DNA from: Paenibacillus aurantius
GTDB taxonomy: Bacteria; Bacillota; Bacilli; Paenibacillales; NBRC-103111
DNA: 64,000 bases
Assembly: GCF_032268605.1 (NCBI RefSeq)
Contig: NZ_CP130318.1
Coordinates: 873,501 to 937,500, forward strand
Direction: 5' to 3'
How positions within the stretch are numbered: position 1 is the stretch's first letter; the number at the start of each line of letters is the position of its first letter. The notes under the pieces were generated by a model that saw only the letters and a list, made by a program, of their open reading frames with translations, ran no database searches and was not told the DNA's origin. The translations under genes were made by a program, and so were the position numbers. Below are positions 51,829 through 60,794 of the stretch, one piece after another.

Positions 51829-52731
51829 ATGGAAAAACGGAAATTCGGAAAGACGGATATGAACGTGTCGGTTCTGGGCTTCGGTGCGGCGCCCATCGGG
51901 ATGGAGGAAGGCGTCGCCTTCGAGGAGGTCCGCCGCCTGCTGGAGGAAGTGCTGGAGCTGGGGGTAACGGTCATCGACACGGCCTCCTACTACGACCGGA
52001 GCGAGGAATACATCGGGCGCGCCATCGGAAACCGCCGGAAGGATTACTACCTGTTCAGCAAATGCGGGGAAGGAGAGTCGGTCGGGCTGGATTATCCCGA
52101 CTGGGATGCCCGGGCCGTCCGCCCGAGTGTGGAGCGCAGCCTGAAGCGTCTGCAGACGGATTACCTCGACCTTGTGCTGATTCACAGCTGCTCGGAGGCG
52201 ATTTTGCGCCAGGGGGACTTGATCGCTGAGGTGAAGAAGCTGAAGGAGGAGGGGCTCGTCCGCTATATCGGCTACAGCGGGGACAGCACGGATATGCTGT
52301 ATGCCATTGGGACGGGGGAATACGACGCCATCGAGACCTCGGTCAACATCGCCGACCAGGAGGCGGTTCATCTGACCTTGAAGGAGGCGGAGAAGGCCGG
52401 ACTCGGCGTCATCGCGAAGCGCCCGGTGGCGAACGTCGTCTGGAAGCGGGACGAGTCGGAATTCAACACGCCGGGAGACTACAAGGAGCGGCTGGAGAAG
52501 CTCTCTTATCCTTTCCTGGAGAAGCCGGCCGACGACATTCTGGAGACCGCCCTCCGGTTCACCCTGTCCATCCCCCAAGTGCATACGGCGATCGTCGGCA
52601 CGAAGAACAGGGAGCATTTCCGGCAAAATGTTCAACAGGCCGCCAAAGGAAAGCTGGAGGAGAGGGAGATGGAAGCCATTCTCCGACGCTGGCAGGAGGT
52701 ACGGGAGCCGGCTTGGGCCGGTCTGAAGTAA
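51829..52731 (+). CDS. Aldo/keto reductase
   Basis: A 300-residue NADPH-dependent oxidoreductase with a TIM-barrel fold. The catalytic tetrad appears as Asp in VIDTASYYDRSEE (about residue 49) with Tyr at about 54, Lys in YLFSKCGEG (about 76) and His in LVLIHSCSE (about 112). The coenzyme part near the C-terminus (IPQVHTAIVGTKN) is conserved. GGAGG precedes the ATG. It is a single gene between two terminators. The substrate is not predictable; it probably reduces aldehydes or sugar-derived ketones. Confidence 0.92.
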   Translation: MEKRKFGKTDMNVSVLGFGAAPIGMEEGVAFEEVRRLLEEVLELGVTVIDTASYYDRSEEYIGRAIGNRRKDYYLFSKCGEGESVGLDYPDWDARAVRPSVERSLKRLQTDYLDLVLIHSCSEAILRQGDLIAEVKKLKEEGLVRYIGYSGDSTDMLYAIGTGEYDAIETSVNIADQEAVHLTLKEAEKAGLGVIAKRPVANVVWKRDESEFNTPGDYKERLEKLSYPFLEKPADDILETALRFTLSIPQVHTAIVGTKNREHFRQNVQQAAKGKLEEREMEAILRRWQEVREPAWAGLK

Positions 52732-52821
52732 TAAGGCTAAGCCGCAATCGACTTTAGAGTGGACAACACGCGATTGACAGGACGCCATGGGGTCTTTTGC
52801 GAAGGCAAAACGACATAATAC

Positions 52822-52862
52822 GGCTTTCCGGTAGAGCACTCCTCGGCCGGAAAGCTTTTTTT
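52822..52862 (+). terminator. Terminator of the aldo/keto reductase gene
   Basis: GGCTTTCCGG and CCGGAAAGCT pair and are followed by T7. Confidence 0.88.
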
Positions 52863-52983
52863 AATGGGAGCCCGTTCACAGAATCTACATAGGAAAAAAG
52901 TCCCGAAAACTAAAGGTCCAAGAAGGAATGTGTCGAAATCTGGAGAATATCACAAAGGGAAAATAAGGAAATAGGAGGGTGTT

Positions 52984-54996
52984 ATGCTAAGCAAGCTGTC
53001 GCTAAAGTACAAAATCATCCTGCCGGTCATGCTGGTCGTTACCGTGGTGATCGCGGGAATGGCGCTGATCCTCTACCGGATGACGGAGGAGAGTCTGCTG
53101 CGGAAGGGCGCAAGTACGGCCGAGGTGGTACGGATGAGCGTGGAGAATGCCATGCTCGCCCGAAAGACCGCCGAAGAGGTCATGGAAAAGGAAATGCTCG
53201 GCCAGGCCACCCTGGTTTCGTACCTGACCGAGAAGAAGATCGGGTACGAGGACCTGACGGCCCTGAGCCGGAAAGCCGGAATCGACGAGCTGTGGATCTC
53301 CGATGACAAGGGCAAGGTCGTGCTGACCAATGCGGGACCGCAGGTCGACTTTAGCTTTGCCGCCGATCCGAAAGGACAGGCTTATGAATTCATGGACCTT
53401 ATTACGGGCAAGCGCTCTTCCGTCGCCCAGGGGGCGGAGAAGCGCAGCCTGGACGGGAAGGTGTACAAGTACGCAGGGGTCGGAAGCTGGTCATCCGCTT
53501 CGCCGCGTATCGTCCAAGTCGGCCGAGAGGGAGAGAAGCTGACTAAGCTCGAGAACGCGATCGGCGTCAAGCCGCTGATCGACCAGATGAAGAACCGGCT
53601 GGGAGCGGATGTGCGGCTCTCGGGGGTGGTGGGAGCGGATGGAACCGTCCTCTACGCCAGCGAGGATTCTTGGAAGGAACTGGATGATAATACAAAAGTA
53701 AGCCTGGCTTCCGCCCTGGCCTCGGGAATGACCGTTTCCCGCTTCGGCTCGTGGAACGGGGAGGGCGTCACTTTTTTTGTGTCCCCGCTGTCGAATGGAC
53801 AAGGCTTTGTTGTGGCCCTATCCAATCAAATGCTTTCCGATATCCGCCAGGTCACAGCCGGAGCCGCTCTGATCGGGTTGTTTCTGGCCTGGCTGGTGGT
53901 CCTGCTCATCGTTTCCCGCCCTTTCCGCCGGCTTAAGAAGCTCGAAGGCACCCTAACAGCTATCGGCGAAGGAAGCGGAGACCTGACCCTGCGGCTGCCG
54001 GAAGGCTCCCGTGACGAGATCGGCACCTTGGCGTCGGCGGCCAATGCGATGCTGGCGACGCTGCAGAACACGATGGGTCGGATGGTGGAGGCGCTGCGCG
54101 AATTCGGCGTCGTCGCCGAAACGATGTCCCGCTCCACCGCCCAAACCGGCGTGGTGAATCACCATATTGCCGAAGAAACGCAGGCGGTGGCCCAGCGGGC
54201 CCAGGATTCCGACCGCCGGCTGGCCTGGATCGGCGAGATGTTCAGCGAATTGGCCCGGACGGTCGAGAGGGCGAACGGCCTGACTGAGGTGACCGACCGG
54301 ACCTCCCGGGAAGCCGGCCGGCAGGTGGAGACCGGGCTCGCGATGCTGAATACGGCCACGGACCGAATGAAAGTGATCCAGACGAACACCCGGAAGAGCC
54401 ACGAGGTGATCGAACAGCTAGCTCTCCAATCGGAGAAAATCGGAGAGATTGTGACGCTTCTTTCCGAGATAGCGGACCAGACCCAGCTGCTTGCCCTCAA
54501 TGCCGCCATTGAAGCGGCGAGGGCCGGGGAAGCGGGCCGGGGCTTTGCCGTGGTGGCGGGAGAGGTCCGCAAGCTGGCGGAGCATTCCGTTACCGCCGCT
54601 GGCGATGTGACGCAGATGGTGTCGGAAATCCGGGAAAGAATTCAGGAAATCGTCCGCAGCCGGGAGCTTCAAGACGGGGATATCCGCGAGGGCATGGACG
54701 CTTTCGGGGAAGTGGAGGCTGTCTTCAACCGGATTCGGGCGGCAACCGGCCACCTGCTCGAGCAAATTTCCGCCGCCGCCGAGGGCAACCGGCAATTGGC
54801 CGACCGGTGGGGACAGGTTTTGGACGGAGTCGGGCATGTTCAGGAGGTTTCCCGCCTGACGGCCGGAAGTGCGGAGGCGATCGCCGCTTCCGTCGAGGAG
54901 CAGACGGCGTCCATGGATGAGATTGCCGCTTCCGCCGAAACGCTCGAAACCACAGCCCGGGACATCAACCAGGTGCTGACCGGGTATAAGCTGTAG
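52984..54996 (+). CDS. Methyl-accepting chemotaxis protein
   Basis: A 670-residue membrane chemoreceptor. Membrane segment one is at about residues 11-31, an extracytoplasmic Cache-like sensor spans 35-285, and segment two is [16 protein letters not shown] (about 298-313). A HAMP domain follows ([22 protein letters not shown]). The signalling domain includes the conserved hairpin tip [30 protein letters not shown] (about 490-520), which contacts CheA and CheW. TAGGAGGGTG precedes the ATG. The C-terminus has no pentapeptide tether for CheR. The ligand is unknown. No other chemotaxis gene is nearby. Confidence 0.93.
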   Translation: MLSKLSLKYKIILPVMLVVTVVIAGMALILYRMTEESLLRKGASTAEVVRMSVENAMLARKTAEEVMEKEMLGQATLVSYLTEKKIGYEDLTALSRKAGIDELWISDDKGKVVLTNAGPQVDFSFAADPKGQAYEFMDLITGKRSSVAQGAEKRSLDGKVYKYAGVGSWSSASPRIVQVGREGEKLTKLENAIGVKPLIDQMKNRLGADVRLSGVVGADGTVLYASEDSWKELDDNTKVSLASALASGMTVSRFGSWNGEGVTFFVSPLSNGQGFVVALSNQMLSDIRQVTAGAALIGLFLAWLVVLLIVSRPFRRLKKLEGTLTAIGEGSGDLTLRLPEGSRDEIGTLASAANAMLATLQNTMGRMVEALREFGVVAETMSRSTAQTGVVNHHIAEETQAVAQRAQDSDRRLAWIGEMFSELARTVERANGLTEVTDRTSREAGRQVETGLAMLNTATDRMKVIQTNTRKSHEVIEQLALQSEKIGEIVTLLSEIADQTQLLALNAAIEAARAGEAGRGFAVVAGEVRKLAEHSVTAAGDVTQMVSEIRERIQEIVRSRELQDGDIREGMDAFGEVEAVFNRIRAATGHLLEQISAAAEGNRQLADRWGQVLDGVGHVQEVSRLTAGSAEAIAASVEEQTASMDEIAASAETLETTARDINQVLTGYKL

Positions 54997-55030
54997 GCAG
55001 GAAAATCCATGTGCAAGGCGTTACCGCCTG

Positions 55031-55094
55031 TGGTATAGTTACGAACGAAATCGTAAGAAATCCGGCGGGGGAAGACACTGACGCTTCCCGCCGG
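55031..55094 (+). promoter_or_regulatory. queC operon promoter and upstream GC hairpin
   Basis: TGGTATAGT (55031-55039) is an extended -10 element without a clear -35. About 25 nt downstream, CCGGCGGGGGAAG (55062-55074) pairs with CTTCCCGCCGG (55084-55094), a very stable hairpin with no T tract that ends directly before the riboswitch. It may protect the 5' end or help the aptamer fold. Confidence 0.55.
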
Positions 55095-55095
55095 G

Positions 55096-55132
55096 AGAGG
55101 TTCGCGAACTCCCTCTATAAAAAACTAAGGAG
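55096..55132 (+). promoter_or_regulatory. preQ1-I riboswitch
   Basis: AGAGGTTC (55096-55103), CCTCTATAAAAAACTAAGG (55112-55130) and the compact loop between them match the class I preQ1 aptamer in front of B. subtilis queC. P1 pairs AGAGG with CCTCT. The A-rich tail ends in CTAAGGAG, so the ribosome-binding site (AAGGAG, 55127-55132) is part of or next to the pseudoknot strand. There is no terminator between aptamer and ATG, so preQ1 most likely blocks translation. Confidence 0.93.
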
Positions 55133-55140
55133 ATGAATTC

Positions 55141-55806
55141 ATGATTAAAGATAAAGCCCTTGTTGTCTTCAGCGGAGGACAGGACAGCACGACGTGCCTG
55201 TTCTGGGCGCGCGAGCGCTACGCCGAGGTGGAGGCGGTCACGTTTCAATACGGACAGCGCCACAAGCGGGAGCTCGAATGCGCGGCGGATATCGCCCGGG
55301 AGCTCGGCGTCCGGCAGCACGTGCTGGACCTGTCGCTTCTGAACCAGCTCGCCCCGAGCGCCCTGACGCGGGACAACATGGACATCAAGGAAGAGGAGGG
55401 CCAGCTGCCGACCACCTTCGTGGACGGGCGCAACCTGCTCTTTCTTTCATTTGCCGCCGTCCTCGTCAAGCAGCGGGGAGGGCGCCATCTCGTCACCGGC
55501 GTGTGCGAGACGGATTTCAGCGGCTACCCGGACTGCCGGGATATCTTCATCAAGTCGCTGAACGTGACCCTGAACCTGGCGATGGATTATTCCTTCGTCA
55601 TCGAGACTCCCCTCATGTGGCTGAACAAGGCCGAAACGTGGGCGCTGTCGGATCGAATGGGGGTCCTGGACTACGTCCGGACCAAAACCTTAACCTGCTA
55701 CAACGGGGTGATGGCGGACGGCTGCGGGGAATGCCCTGCCTGCAGGCTTCGCCGAAGGGGACTCGAGCAATACTTGGCGGGCCGGGACGGAGAAGAAGCA
55801 CAATGA
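55141..55806 (+). CDS. queC: 7-cyano-7-deazaguanine synthase QueC
   Basis: A 221-residue cytoplasmic enzyme that converts 7-carboxy-7-deazaguanine to preQ0 using ATP and ammonia, in the queuosine pathway. The PP-loop is [16 protein letters not shown] (residues 8-23). The zinc-binding C-terminal cysteines are in [19 protein letters not shown] (about 187-205). It is the first gene of queC-queD-queE and is controlled by the preQ1 riboswitch. Its stop overlaps the queD start (ATGA). Confidence 0.97.
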   Translation: MIKDKALVVFSGGQDSTTCLFWARERYAEVEAVTFQYGQRHKRELECAADIARELGVRQHVLDLSLLNQLAPSALTRDNMDIKEEEGQLPTTFVDGRNLLFLSFAAVLVKQRGGRHLVTGVCETDFSGYPDCRDIFIKSLNVTLNLAMDYSFVIETPLMWLNKAETWALSDRMGVLDYVRTKTLTCYNGVMADGCGECPACRLRRRGLEQYLAGRDGEEAQ

Positions 55807-56246
55807 TACAGCAAATCTACCCTTCCGTTGCCCATCCTTATGCTTATGAATTGAACAAGGACTTCCATTTTGCCGCCGCCCACTCGGTTCCTCATGAGGA
55901 GGCGGGCGCTTGCGCCCGGGTGCACGGCCATACGTACTTTGCCAACGTGACGATCGCCGGAGACGAGCTCGATTCCCTAGGCTTCCTGGTCAATTTCTCC
56001 GTGGTCAAAAAGCTCATTCACGACCGGTTCGATCATACCCGCCTGAATGACGATCCGCTCTTCGACGATGCCGATCCGTCCCGCTTCCCGACCACGGAGA
56101 TCGTGGCGAGAACGATTTACGAGCTGATTCAAGACTACTTGGATACGAGGGAAAACCGGCCGGTCTGCCTCCAGGTCTTTCTCCGGGAGACCCCGACAAG
56201 CTACGTTCTTTACCGGCCGAAGGCAGGTGTCCGGCATGAAGGGTGA
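55803..56246 (+). CDS. queD: 6-carboxy-5,6,7,8-tetrahydropterin synthase QueD
   Basis: A 147-residue enzyme that turns dihydroneopterin triphosphate into 6-carboxytetrahydropterin, the first dedicated step to 7-deazaguanines. Zinc-binding His residues are in FHFAAAHSV (His about 26) and ARVHGHTYF (about 41 and 43); the catalytic Cys is in GACARVHGH (about 37). The ATG overlaps the queC stop and the 3' end overlaps the queE start, so the three are tightly coupled. Confidence 0.95.
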   Translation: MIQQIYPSVAHPYAYELNKDFHFAAAHSVPHEEAGACARVHGHTYFANVTIAGDELDSLGFLVNFSVVKKLIHDRFDHTRLNDDPLFDDADPSRFPTTEIVARTIYELIQDYLDTRENRPVCLQVFLRETPTSYVLYRPKAGVRHEG

Positions 56247-57114
56247 CCGCTTCCCCGTCCTGGAAATTTTCGGACCGACCATTCAGGGAGAGGGCATGGT
56301 GATCGGACGCAAAACGATGTTCATTCGCACGGCCGGCTGCGACTACTCGTGTTCCTGGTGCGACTCCGCCTTCACGTGGGACGGCTCGGGCAAGGAGGAC
56401 ATCCGCTGGATGGCTCCTGAGAAAATCTTGGAAGAGCTTGACCGGCTGGGAGCCGGGACGTTCGACCATGTTACCCTGTCGGGCGGAAACCCGGCCCTCC
56501 TCGGGGGCCTGGGGAAGCTGATCGACTCCCTGCATGCCAGAGGCTGGTCGGTCGCACTCGAAACCCAGGGCAGCCGCTGGCAGGACTGGTTCGCGGCCAT
56601 CGATGATCTGACGCTGTCGCCCAAGCCTCCCAGCTCCGGCATGGAGACGGACTGGAGAGTTCTGGATGCCATTGTCGGCAAGCTGAGAGAGGTCCCCTTA
56701 TCTGAAGAAAGGCACAGAAAGGACGGCCCGGCGGGGGAGGAGCATTCTTTCCGAAAGCCGGCCGCTCGGCAGGGAGGGACGGCCGGGGAGAATACGGTGG
56801 CCGCCGGGAGCCGGGGGCGGCTGCCAGATGGCAGAAACGCCCGCGGAACGTCCGTCTCCCTCAAGGTAGTCGTGATGGACGACGCCGACCTGGCCTATGC
56901 CCGCACGGTGCATCTTCGCTATCCGGGCGTCCCCTTTTTCCTGCAGCCGGGCAACCCGGATGTGGCGGAAGAGGATCAGGGCCGCCTGCTTCACGGGCTG
57001 CTCGGGCGATACGAATGGCTGGTCGGATGTGTAATGGAGGACCGGTCTATGCGGAACGTCCGTGTGCTTCCCCAGCTTCATACGTGGCTCTGGGGCAACC
57101 GCCGAGGCGTTTGA
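56236..57114 (+). CDS. queE: 7-carboxy-7-deazaguanine synthase QueE, with internal insertion
   Basis: A 292-residue radical SAM enzyme that rearranges carboxytetrahydropterin to 7-carboxy-7-deazaguanine. The 4Fe-4S cysteines are in CDYSCSWC (about residues 33-40, CX3CX2C), following FGPTIQGEGMVIGRKTMF. LSGGNPALL and SPKPPSSGM are also conserved. Between about 155 and 210 is an insertion rich in Gly, Arg, Glu and Ala (SEERHRKDGPAGEEHSFRK onward) not expected in the roughly 240-residue Firmicute enzyme. The ATG at 56236 fits the family N-terminus; a GTG at 56227 is possible. Last gene of the operon. Confidence 0.93.
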   Translation: MKGDRFPVLEIFGPTIQGEGMVIGRKTMFIRTAGCDYSCSWCDSAFTWDGSGKEDIRWMAPEKILEELDRLGAGTFDHVTLSGGNPALLGGLGKLIDSLHARGWSVALETQGSRWQDWFAAIDDLTLSPKPPSSGMETDWRVLDAIVGKLREVPLSEERHRKDGPAGEEHSFRKPAARQGGTAGENTVAAGSRGRLPDGRNARGTSVSLKVVVMDDADLAYARTVHLRYPGVPFFLQPGNPDVAEEDQGRLLHGLLGRYEWLVGCVMEDRSMRNVRVLPQLHTWLWGNRRGV

Positions 57115-57243
57115 TCAGGAAAGGGTAGGAGAAACAGAAGAGAGTCTTCTAACCGACAGGAGGGGAAAAGCATAGCCAACCGATGGAAGCTGACGCTTCC
57201 TCAGCTTAAAAAGGAGCTGAAGGAGCGCTCGCCGGAGGAACTG

Positions 57244-57549
57244 ATGGAGCTTCTGATCGAAGCAGTAAAATCCAGCCCGGAAGCAAGGGAGCATGTCACG
57301 GAAATCCTGCTTGAGGAGAAGGCCCGGAAGGAATATGCCCGTCTGTCCGGGGTTACCTCTCTGGAGGGGATGAAACGATGGCGAGAGGTTCAGCCTGATG
57401 TTCAGGAGAGGTTTCTTTCCAATGTCTTCTGCGGAAATTGCGGAGTGGTCCGGATCAAGGACTATACGGTCCAGCTGATGCCTTACGGGATCGTTCTCGA
57501 GGGTGTCTGCTCGACGTGCAGCAGGAAGGTAGCCCGGGTGGTGGAATGA
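57244..57549 (+). CDS. Small zinc-ribbon protein, start uncertain
   Basis: At least 101 residues. The C-terminus has two CxxC knuckles, FCGNCGVVRI and VCSTCSRKV, about 30 residues apart, a likely zinc ribbon. The N-terminal part is helical. The frame is open and protein-like upstream (RWKLTLPQLKKELKERSPEE continues into the first ATG), back to the stop at 57151. A strong AGGAGGGG (57159-57166) has no ATG, GTG or TTG in frame after it. The real start is therefore probably near 57172 with a non-standard codon, or one base is missing there. Function unknown; a nucleic-acid or protein adaptor is possible. Confidence 0.65.
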   Translation: MELLIEAVKSSPEAREHVTEILLEEKARKEYARLSGVTSLEGMKRWREVQPDVQERFLSNVFCGNCGVVRIKDYTVQLMPYGIVLEGVCSTCSRKVARVVE

Positions 57550-57607
57550 ACCGCCGGAGCCGGCACGGCACTGGAGGTTCCCTTAAATCTGGCCGACCCC
57601 GTCGTAT

Positions 57608-57657
57608 CACAACACGAAGAAACCCGGCCGGGCGCGGCTGGGTTTCTTCGTGTTGTG
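57608..57657. terminator. Bidirectional terminator with 18-bp stem
   Basis: Positions 57608-57625 and 57640-57657 are perfectly complementary (CACAACACGAAGAAACCC and its complement). It separates the zinc-ribbon gene (plus) from the SNF2 helicase gene (minus). Confidence 0.88.
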
Positions 57658-57680
57658 GTTCTGCTGTCTAGAAGAGGACA

Positions 57681-60600
57681 TTAGCCGACCCACTCGCTGC
57701 GCAGCGTAAACAGCTCGCGCAGGGCTTCCGTCGGAAGCTCCGTGATCCAGCCCTCCGAAGTGGCGATGACGTTATCGCTCAGCTGCTGCTTGTTCTCGAG
57801 CATCTCGTCGATGCGCTCCTCCAAGGTCCCGATGGCAATGAACTTGTGCACCTGGACGTCGCGTTTCTGGCCCATCCGGTACGCCCGGTCGGTGGCCTGG
57901 TTCTCGACGGCCGGGTTCCACCAGCGGTCAAAATGAAACACATGGTTGGCCGCCGTCAGGTTAAGCCCGACTCCGCCCGCCTTCAGCGAGAGGATGAACA
58001 CGTTCGGCTGCTCGCCGGGCGGAAGGGAGGAGGACTGGAACCGGTCGATCATGCGGTCGCGCGCCGTTTTGGACGTGCTTCCGTTCAGGTACAGCACGGG
58101 CTCCTCCAGCTCCTGCGAGAGGATAAGCTGAAGCAGGTGGCCCATGCCCAGGTACTGCGTGAAGATCAGGCAGCGCTCGTCCGATTCGCGCAGCTCCTTG
58201 ACCATGGCGAGCAGCCTCTCGAGCTTCGAAGAGCGGGCGATCAGCGCATTCCGGTCCAGCGTTCCGCGGGCCTCGGGCGTCAGACCGGGCACCGCTTCCT
58301 TCGTCATCAGCACGGGATGGTCGCACACCCGCTTCAGGTACGTAAGCGTGGCGAGAATCGCTCCTTTGCGCTCAATCCCTTCGAGCTTTTGGATGCGTTC
58401 CATAAGATCGTTAACCGTCTGTTCATATAAAGCCGCCTGCTCGGCGGTCAATGGAACGTACGTCTTCATCTCATTCTTGTCCGGCAGGTCAAGCTGGATG
58501 CTCGGGTCCTTCTTCTTCCGGCGCAGCAGGAACGGCTGAATCAGCCTCTGCAGCTGGGCGGTGCGTTTCTCGTCGCGCTCCTTCTCGATGGGGCCGGCGA
58601 AGCGGATCCCGAAAGCCTTTTGGCTTCCCAGATAGCCGGGCGAGAGGAAGTCGAAGATCGACCACAGCTCGGAGAGCCGGTTCTCGATCGGCGTTCCGGT
58701 CAGCGCAATGCGGTGCCGGGCCGGGAAGAGACGGACCGCCGCCGACTGCCTGGTCTGGGCGTTCTTGATGTTCTGGGCTTCGTCGAGGGCGATCGTTTCC
58801 CAGGTGAAGCCCTGCAAAAGCTCCTGGTCGAGAGCGGCCGTGGCATAGGAGGTCAGCACGACGTCGGCCTGCCGGGCCCCCGCCTCGAACGCTTCTCCGC
58901 TCAGGCGGCGGGGGCCGTAGTGCAGGAGAACGCGAAGCGACGGCCCGAAGCGGGCGATTTCCCTCTGCCAGTTGCCGAGCACCGAGGTCGGGCAGAGGAT
59001 GAGGGAAGGGACGCCTGTGCCGCCGCACTTCGCCGTCTCCTGAACGTGCAGCAGGTAGGCGATGAGCTGCACCGTCTTGCCGAGGCCCATGTCGTCGGCC
59101 AGGCAGGCGCCGAGTCCGAAGCGGCGCAGGTTCGCGAGCCAGGAGAAGCCGTCCCGCTGGTACGAGCGCAGCTCCGCGCGAAGACCCGCCGGCACGGCGA
59201 GCCCCGGCAGCTCGGACGGCTGGCCCAGCCCGCGGATGAGCTTCTCCAGGTGCTCGTTCAGCTCCACCTGAAGTGCGACCCGGCCGTCCTCCTCGGCCGC
59301 CCCACCGTCTTCCTCCCCGGCCTGGCCGAGCAGGTGGAGCTGGAGCACGTCCTGGAAGGACAAGCCCTGCTCGCGGTCCATGCCCGCCATCATCTGGCGG
59401 ATCTGCTTAAGCAGGGCGGGGTCGAGGGCGACCCACCGGCCGCGGAAGCGGACAAGCCGCTTGTTCTGCGCGACGAGCTCCTCGAATTCGGCCTCGGTGA
59501 GCTCGGCTTCGCCGATGGCGATCCGCCAGTCGTATTCGAGGATGGCGTCGAGGCCGAAGAGCGAGCCGCCCGACGGGGAGCCGGCGGATTCCGCGACCTT
59601 GGCCTTCAGGCGGGGCTTCTTCTTCGAGGCGTCCTCCCACCAGGAAGGAAGCAGCACGGGCCAGCCCGCCTCGAGGAGCCGGGTGCTTTCCTCCGTGAGG
59701 AAGGCCCAGGCGTCCTCCTCGCCGAGCGGACGGCCGAGTACGTCTTCGCCGCCGGCCAGCAGTCCGGCCGGGAGCACGGCGCGAAGCCGCTCCAGCCAGC
59801 CGGTGGAGCGCTCTGCGACGTGCGCCGACCAGCCGCCGGGCCACACGCCGTGGGCGCGGCCGTCCGCGGCGAGCCGCACGGGGGTAAGCCCGGCTTCGTT
59901 CCGCTTGTCCTGCAGTATGAGCTGAAGCCGCCAGTCCAGGCGGTCTTCGTCCGGCTCCGAGAGCTGCAGGACGGGGCGGAACGGCGCCGTGTCGGGCTTC
60001 CACCCGACCGTGCGGAGCCAGGACTCCGCGTCAAGGCCGGCCGCTGCCGCCGCCGCGTCGCCCGCGAACAGCAGCGGATAGTCGCGGCGAAGGTCGGCGC
60101 GGGCCGGCTCCTCGGCGTAGTAACGGCGGGCGACGGCCGCTGAGAACGCTGCCTTCAAGCCCTTGCCGAATCCCGCCTCCTCCGGGGGAACGGGGTCCGG
60201 CATCCCGGGGCCATCGACCTCTCCAGCCGCTTCTGCGAGCCTTACCGCGTCGACGGCTCCCGGCCCAAGGCGGTCCTCCGCGGGCACCGTCTCCGGGACC
60301 GGCCGGTTCGCCTTCCCGGACTCTCCGGCCATCGGGGCTCCCTCAGAAGGGCCGGGCCGCCCGGCCGCTTCCCACTCGGCCCGCTCCTCCGGCGACCAGG
60401 AGGCTTCGTCCCAGGTCCACTCCAGCCTTCCTTCCCGGAAGGCCGTGAAGTCGGGAACGAAACGCTTTTCCTCCAGGCATTTTGCGAGAAGGGGGGCTTT
60501 GGCGAGAAGGGCTGCCCCCTTCGCGTTCCAGCTCCACTCGATATGGCGGAGGAGACCGGGGCCGGCAAAGTAAGGAATCACCTGCTCCGCGGGAAGGTGG

Positions 60601-60794
60601 ACGAACTCCACGCCGTCCGCTTCCAGAACCTCTAGCCCGGTTCCATAGAAGGACTCCTTATGCCGGGCAAAAAGCCGGTGCTTCAAGGCCGTCCCCAAGA
60701 GCAGCGCTCCATCCGGCAAGGATCCGCCTAGAAGAACATCTCCGTGCGCCGTGATTTCCACTTCAACCGTGAGGGTGGTTAGCGATATGTTCAT
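57681..60794 (-). CDS. SNF2-family helicase-like ATPase (YwqA-like)
   Basis: A 1037-residue SNF2/RapA-type DNA translocase. About 530 N-terminal residues are family-specific, including an SNF2-associated bacterial region. The ATPase core has ACLADDMGLGKTVQLIAYLL (Walker A, about 562-581), IALDEAQNIKN (DEAQ box, about 672-682), LTGTPIENRLSELWSIFDFL (motif III region) and, in the second lobe, SLKAGGVGLNLTAANHVFHFD and QATDRAYRMGQ (motifs V and VI). The ATG overlaps the stop of the SWIM gene by 4 nt. B. subtilis has the same pairing (YwqA with YwqB). Its job is probably remodelling protein-DNA or transcription complexes, but it is not proven. Confidence 0.9.
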   Translation of the reverse strand: MNISLTTLTVEVEITAHGDVLLGGSLPDGALLLGTALKHRLFARHKESFYGTGLEVLEADGVEFVHLPAEQVIPYFAGPGLLRHIEWSWNAKGAALLAKAPLLAKCLEEKRFVPDFTAFREGRLEWTWDEASWSPEERAEWEAAGRPGPSEGAPMAGESGKANRPVPETVPAEDRLGPGAVDAVRLAEAAGEVDGPGMPDPVPPEEAGFGKGLKAAFSAAVARRYYAEEPARADLRRDYPLLFAGDAAAAAAGLDAESWLRTVGWKPDTAPFRPVLQLSEPDEDRLDWRLQLILQDKRNEAGLTPVRLAADGRAHGVWPGGWSAHVAERSTGWLERLRAVLPAGLLAGGEDVLGRPLGEEDAWAFLTEESTRLLEAGWPVLLPSWWEDASKKKPRLKAKVAESAGSPSGGSLFGLDAILEYDWRIAIGEAELTEAEFEELVAQNKRLVRFRGRWVALDPALLKQIRQMMAGMDREQGLSFQDVLQLHLLGQAGEEDGGAAEEDGRVALQVELNEHLEKLIRGLGQPSELPGLAVPAGLRAELRSYQRDGFSWLANLRRFGLGACLADDMGLGKTVQLIAYLLHVQETAKCGGTGVPSLILCPTSVLGNWQREIARFGPSLRVLLHYGPRRLSGEAFEAGARQADVVLTSYATAALDQELLQGFTWETIALDEAQNIKNAQTRQSAAVRLFPARHRIALTGTPIENRLSELWSIFDFLSPGYLGSQKAFGIRFAGPIEKERDEKRTAQLQRLIQPFLLRRKKKDPSIQLDLPDKNEMKTYVPLTAEQAALYEQTVNDLMERIQKLEGIERKGAILATLTYLKRVCDHPVLMTKEAVPGLTPEARGTLDRNALIARSSKLERLLAMVKELRESDERCLIFTQYLGMGHLLQLILSQELEEPVLYLNGSTSKTARDRMIDRFQSSSLPPGEQPNVFILSLKAGGVGLNLTAANHVFHFDRWWNPAVENQATDRAYRMGQKRDVQVHKFIAIGTLEERIDEMLENKQQLSDNVIATSEGWITELPTEALRELFTLRSEWVG

